Source: Arthrobotrys musiformis | Lineage: Eukaryota; Ascomycota; Orbiliomycetes; Orbiliales; Orbiliaceae | NCBI GenBank assembly: GCA_036971715.1 | Contig: JAVHJL010000003.1 | Location: 3,286,001 to 3,350,000, forward strand | DNA: 64,000 nt | Direction of reading: 5' to 3' | Notes under the pieces: model-generated | Databases searched by the model: none | The model's input: the letters and a program-made list of their open reading frames with translations, nothing else | What the model was told of the DNA's origin: nothing | Program-made: the position numbers and the translations under genes | Shown here: positions 60,204 to 64,000 of the stretch, piece after piece | How the letters are laid out: each line of letters starts with the position of its first letter | How positions within the stretch are numbered: position 1 is the stretch's first letter

Positions 60204-60845
60204 ATGCCTGCCATTCCACAAACCGCTACCACCGCCCCAGGCCCTGTCCTCCAGAGCGGTAACTACTGGATCAGCACTGTTCAGGATGGTACTGGTTCCC
60301 AATTCAACCTCTCCAGGGCCCCAGCTGAGGACCGATCCCTTCTCCCAAAGCCGGTTCTTGTTTTGCCAAGATCCGTCACCCGCGCTCCAGTAAGCTTTAA
60401 CCAAACAATTCTTTGTTAAATTGGCTTTCTCTAACAAATTAAACTTCATTTAGTGGAAAATTACCAGGAACGCTGATGGTACCTACACCATGGAGAATAA
60501 CGGTGCTCCAGTTGTGAACATCAAGGGGCAGCTTTTTGCTCAACTCCAGGCTCAGCCAGGCGTTGAAACCCGCTGGAAGATCACCTCTGTCCACTGGCAA
60601 GGACGGGACCAATTCATGTGAGTTTATGATAAAGATTATGCGAAGGGGAAATGACCTATATTCTAACGCAAGTCTCCTCATTCAGCATTGAAAGTGTTGA
60701 CCGAACTGGTGGATGGACTCTCCGAACCACTGAGGCTGCCAGCATCTTCTCGTTCGTCCAGCCCGAAATTTTGCCATTGGCTTCCACCCGCTCCATCCCA
60801 CCACAGTACCAATCAAGCGCCCGATTCGTCATCACGAGAATCTAA
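60204..60845 (+). CDS. I66-like (beta-trefoil) serine protease inhibitor family protein
   Basis: Three exons: 60204-60389, 60454-60617 and 60686-60845, encoding 169 residues; introns of 64 and 68 bp are GT-AG with consistent phase. The product shows the layout of fungal peptidase-inhibitor family I66: SGNYWISTVQDGTGSQFNLS, then DRSLLPKPVLVLPRS, WKITRNADGTYTMENNGAPV, RWKITSVHWQGRDQFIIESV, GGWTL, and a C-terminal SIPPQYQSSARFVITRI. Repeating strand units with W.I/V...G.Y.I patterns fit a beta-trefoil. There is no signal peptide, so it should be cytosolic, like mushroom members that inhibit ingested-food proteases of animals or bind other targets. The inhibitory loop cannot be assigned by eye, so inhibition is inference from family. 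A beta-trefoil lectin-like role is the alternative. Confidence 0.82.
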
Positions 60846-62091
60846 GCAGTTAATTTGATTGCAACTTGATGGGGCGTCTGCACGTATTGGGATAGGCCTA
60901 GAATTTCGGATACGTGAATGTACATATACCTAGGTTCTGAAGGGGAGGAAGGGGTTCAATATTCTAATTGTATAACAATTACTACTACACGATATTAATT
61001 GAAAAAGTCAAAAATTACTAGCTGTTACTCGCTAGATTTTACAATATTCCCTGCCATGGCCCCTTCTGCATGTGTGCCGGCGAAATCGCAATAGCTAGTC
61101 AGTCCGATCTATCGGGCACTAGCACTAGTACTCCGAATTACCGTATGTGGAGTCTATGATACTGTAAACTTATATTATAAGCTTGCTGTTTGGTTCCCCT
61201 TTGCCCCTACTACCGCTTGAGTTCGAAGCTATTGGTTTCCGAGGTCTGAATATGATTAGGGTGCATGCATGCATGTATGTGCATACTTAATTAAGTAGCG
61301 ATTTGAGGCTACTGATAACCCACTTTCATAGCCGCTAGCTTTCGGGCCCACTCTCGGAACCTCCCGGCCGTGATACCAGCTTATAGTGGAATCCAAAGAT
61401 GCAACCACTCGATGTGAAACGTGATAGCTAGCCCTTGCAAGCTTGTCGCGGGCATCTAGCTATTTGTAGCCAGGACCTATGCCGCACTAAATTGTATTGC
61501 CAGGCTCTCGAGATCTTCCTTAGCTTTCATTAACCATATTTGCATTATTAGTCTAAAGAATTTCGACATTCTAATACCAACTACATATGTATCAACTTGT
61601 GACCTTTTTTAAGGATAGCTGTTGCACACACACAAAGCTGGAATTAATATATGGCCACCAAGGCACTGATAAGCAAACTAGGCGAAAATCTTTAGAAAAA
61701 CTGTAGTGGAAGGCAATCGGCGGTCCCGTATGCATATTATGAGAGAGAGCTCGAGAGTACAAGTGGACCGGGAAGATAATGGTGCGTATAGTGGTTGTTA
61801 TTGCATTCAAATTCCTTGAGCTCCTTCGAACTTCAGTTCGCACTCGCAACATGATGATAAGTCGGTGAATCAAATCTGCCAATTTGCAACGCATGTGCAC
61901 CTTAACCTTATCAATGTCAACATCGTAGATCGCACACAGGAGCCTTGGCGCGAGAAGGTCCAACATAGAAGAATTCGAATTCCCGTAAATGGGTCGAGAA
62001 CGGACAGTGGTTTTGGTTGCCTGATACCCCCACGCGTCCGATCCCAATGCCTTATCGGCTGAAGGGCTGGGGCCCACAGGCCAGATACTAA

Positions 62092-62109
62092 TGCAATGCA
62101 TGCATTGCA
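62092..62109. repeat. 18-bp perfect palindrome
   Basis: TGCAATGCATGCATTGCA is self-complementary over 18 bp in an intergenic region. Confidence 0.6.
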
Positions 62110-63886
62110 GTGACGGTCTGCTCATACATGCTCACCACACTGCTGGGTAAGATTAGTGTGGAACAATCATATATGAAATACCTCTAATGACTGCATAGAT
62201 TTCGCGGCTGGATTAGAGCTGCTAGTGTATTGATTTGAGGTATTTAGGTTGACTTCGTGATTGGACCCATGAGCCTGTGAGGTTGATATTGCATTTTTTG
62301 ATAAATTGCGCCAAAAGCTCCCACCCCACCGTCAATCTGAATCCGGATATCCAGCCAGCCCTCAGCCTGGTAAGAAGCGCGATGCGCTGCAAGGCTGCGG
62401 AGCCTCAACATACATGGGGTTACATAAACCGCCCCCAATGCAAGAGTTTGCTGGCAGTGCATGGAATCTACGAATATTCCGATGGCAAAACTGCAATCCG
62501 ACCGGGGCCAAGGGTAGATCAAAACATTAAACTGGCAATCTGAATTTTGTTATATTGGAGTTTGAGAGTTTGAAGGCTGGTCGTTTGGAAAGGGTCGTGT
62601 ATGTATGTAGGTGTGCGGGAGAACGCCACCTGGCTGGCCATGGCGACAGTTCGTACGGTGGTTGAATCTTCAGCTATAGTTCTTTCGGTTAGAGCTTGAC
62701 ATCAGGAACGCGTACGGCTGGAATTGACGTCGGGAAAGAGGAAAAAGGAAAGAAAAGAAAAAAGAAAACGATGTGCATATCATATCGCGAGGCTACAATG
62801 TACGTATGTATATATATCGACTTATATAAGTATATATAGCCTGAGTATATATATCTTAGTAACCCTGAGAGTATCGATATGTGCTATATATTAATATATC
62901 GGTCAATACATCCTTGATCACATTCCTTGCAGTTGAGTTTGTTAGTGGTTATCATGGGCCTCAACGAACCCGGCAAGCGGGCGTCCATACTGTGATCAAC
63001 ATGTTGGCAGGGCCTAGGGCGGGCGAATACTGGGTGAAACAATCCGCCATCTTAATTAGAAAGTCGGCCCGTGCGGGGTCTAATCAGCGATTGGATGGTG
63101 TTTTAGTGTTATCCTACATCGACATGTGCTGAATCGAATCTGATCGCACTAAGGAAATATCAGCAAGCGGTGACATGATGTGATCTCGGACATGCGCAGT
63201 TGATAAAACTTAACCCAAAGCCAACTGGGTTTGCACAACAGACCAGGATCAGAATGTTGCAACCCAACAGATGCAGAAAGACATTAATTTGCATTCTCGA
63301 TTCACCAGTGCCGCCAATGCGGTAGCACATAAACTAGGTGGAGTTGATTGTAGTTGGTTATCGGCAATTGCATAAGCACCCCATCGACCTCGTTTCGACC
63401 TCGTTCCAACCTCGTAGGTTCTGCCTCCCGATAGCCTTGCGTGTTTTCGTGTTCTCCTTGCAGCCCAATTATGCAAGCCAAGGTTTTCCCTTGCCCACCA
63501 TGCTCGCTAGGGATGCTACCTTGGCAGTCTGCCACCAATATAGGCACGGAGATTCAAATACCCACCGCCCACTGTGTAAGGGTGTATGTAGGAGGTACAT
63601 GTACCTGACTTCATGATCAATCAATCAGATGTACCCGACATAAGTGCGTTCTATCTTAAGGCTTGAAACCGACAAGGCCTCTTGAAAGCACTTAGGTCTT
63701 TTTGCTGGCTTCCCGTTCGATACTTCGGGTATCCCGGCTTCCTCCTGCGCCTCAGCCCAAACCCTGGTAATCAATTGTGACCTGGAGTGGTCTTAGCGAT
63801 TTGTTCTTTATTAGCCCCCAAGCCCAAAGGATGGTCTATTAAAAAGGTGATCAGGACCCGACTCGTCTTCTCGGTACCGGTCTTGC

Positions 63887-63893
63887 TATAAAA
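63887..63893 (+). promoter_or_regulatory. TATA box of a gene beyond the window
   Basis: TATAAAACACAGCC followed by a C/T-rich stretch to the window end, closely resembling the TATAAAACAGCC plus CT-rich leader before the I66-like gene. It predicts a plus-strand start codon shortly after position 64000. Confidence 0.45.
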
Positions 63894-64000
63894 CACAGCC
63901 CTTATCCTCTATCCGGATGCCGCATGTTCTTCTTCTTGCTCCCCTTTCAAAATATCAATTCCCTGGCCAGGCCCTGGAGTTTCACAGTCGCACCACCATC

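Larger units (their letters stand above)
60846..64000. other. Intergenic region to window end
   Basis: About 3.2 kb. Contains GCATGCATG-type words near 61262-61275, an 18-bp palindrome at 62092-62109, TATATA-rich DNA at 62804-62855, and a promoter-like end. A 177-codon minus frame (62125-61592) has no motif, signal or splice evidence, and I leave it uncalled. No tRNA found. Confidence 0.45.

Noticed and set aside
61592..62125. 177-codon minus-strand open frame
   Set aside because: No recognisable features and crosses the 62092 palindrome; probably chance.

Overview
The window is nuclear DNA of a filamentous ascomycete (Pezizomycotina; class not determined). Genes are split by short GT-AG introns of about 55-145 bp, often with CTAAC/CTAAT branch points. 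Intergenic spacers are long, leaders are pyrimidine-rich, and several products are conserved fungal housekeeping proteins. I found no bacterial-type operons, CRISPR arrays, rRNA or convincing tRNA genes. All gene models were spliced by eye from the sequence; family names rest on recognised sequence similarity, not on database searches.

Left part (1-23 kb), mostly conserved genes: the start of Mediator subunit 21 (minus strand, cut by the window edge); a signal-peptide protein with an APP1-type phosphatidate phosphatase catalytic domain; a small two-helix membrane protein; a 113-residue lysine-rich protein with a Cys/His tail; a protein with a Cys-rich N-terminus; the Golgi membrane protein Tvp18 (with a 16-nt internal exon); nuclear transport factor 2 (with only 4 coding nucleotides in its first exon); and a 673-residue Ser-rich protein of unknown function.

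Middle (23-42 kb): a gene desert of about 7.7 kb, an unknown 417-residue protein, a long leader/promoter region, a probable Aim21-type actin-patch protein, and a 606-residue protein with a possible PB1-like N-terminal domain.

Right part (42-64 kb), gene-poor and relic-rich: one intact but unrecognised 428-residue protein; a frameshifted orphan at 44.1-44.7 kb; many short protein-like open stretches that switch frame; long homopolymers; and perfect palindromes. Two intact genes stand out in it, each behind a TATAAAA box: a predicted secreted Gly/Ser- and Thr-rich protein built by duplication of an exon-encoded module, and a cytosolic protein resembling the I66 (beta-trefoil) family of fungal serine-protease inhibitors. 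A third TATAAAA box at the right edge points to a further gene outside the window. This accessory-looking stretch, with surface and defence-type proteins among decayed sequence, is where lineage-specific biology is most likely.
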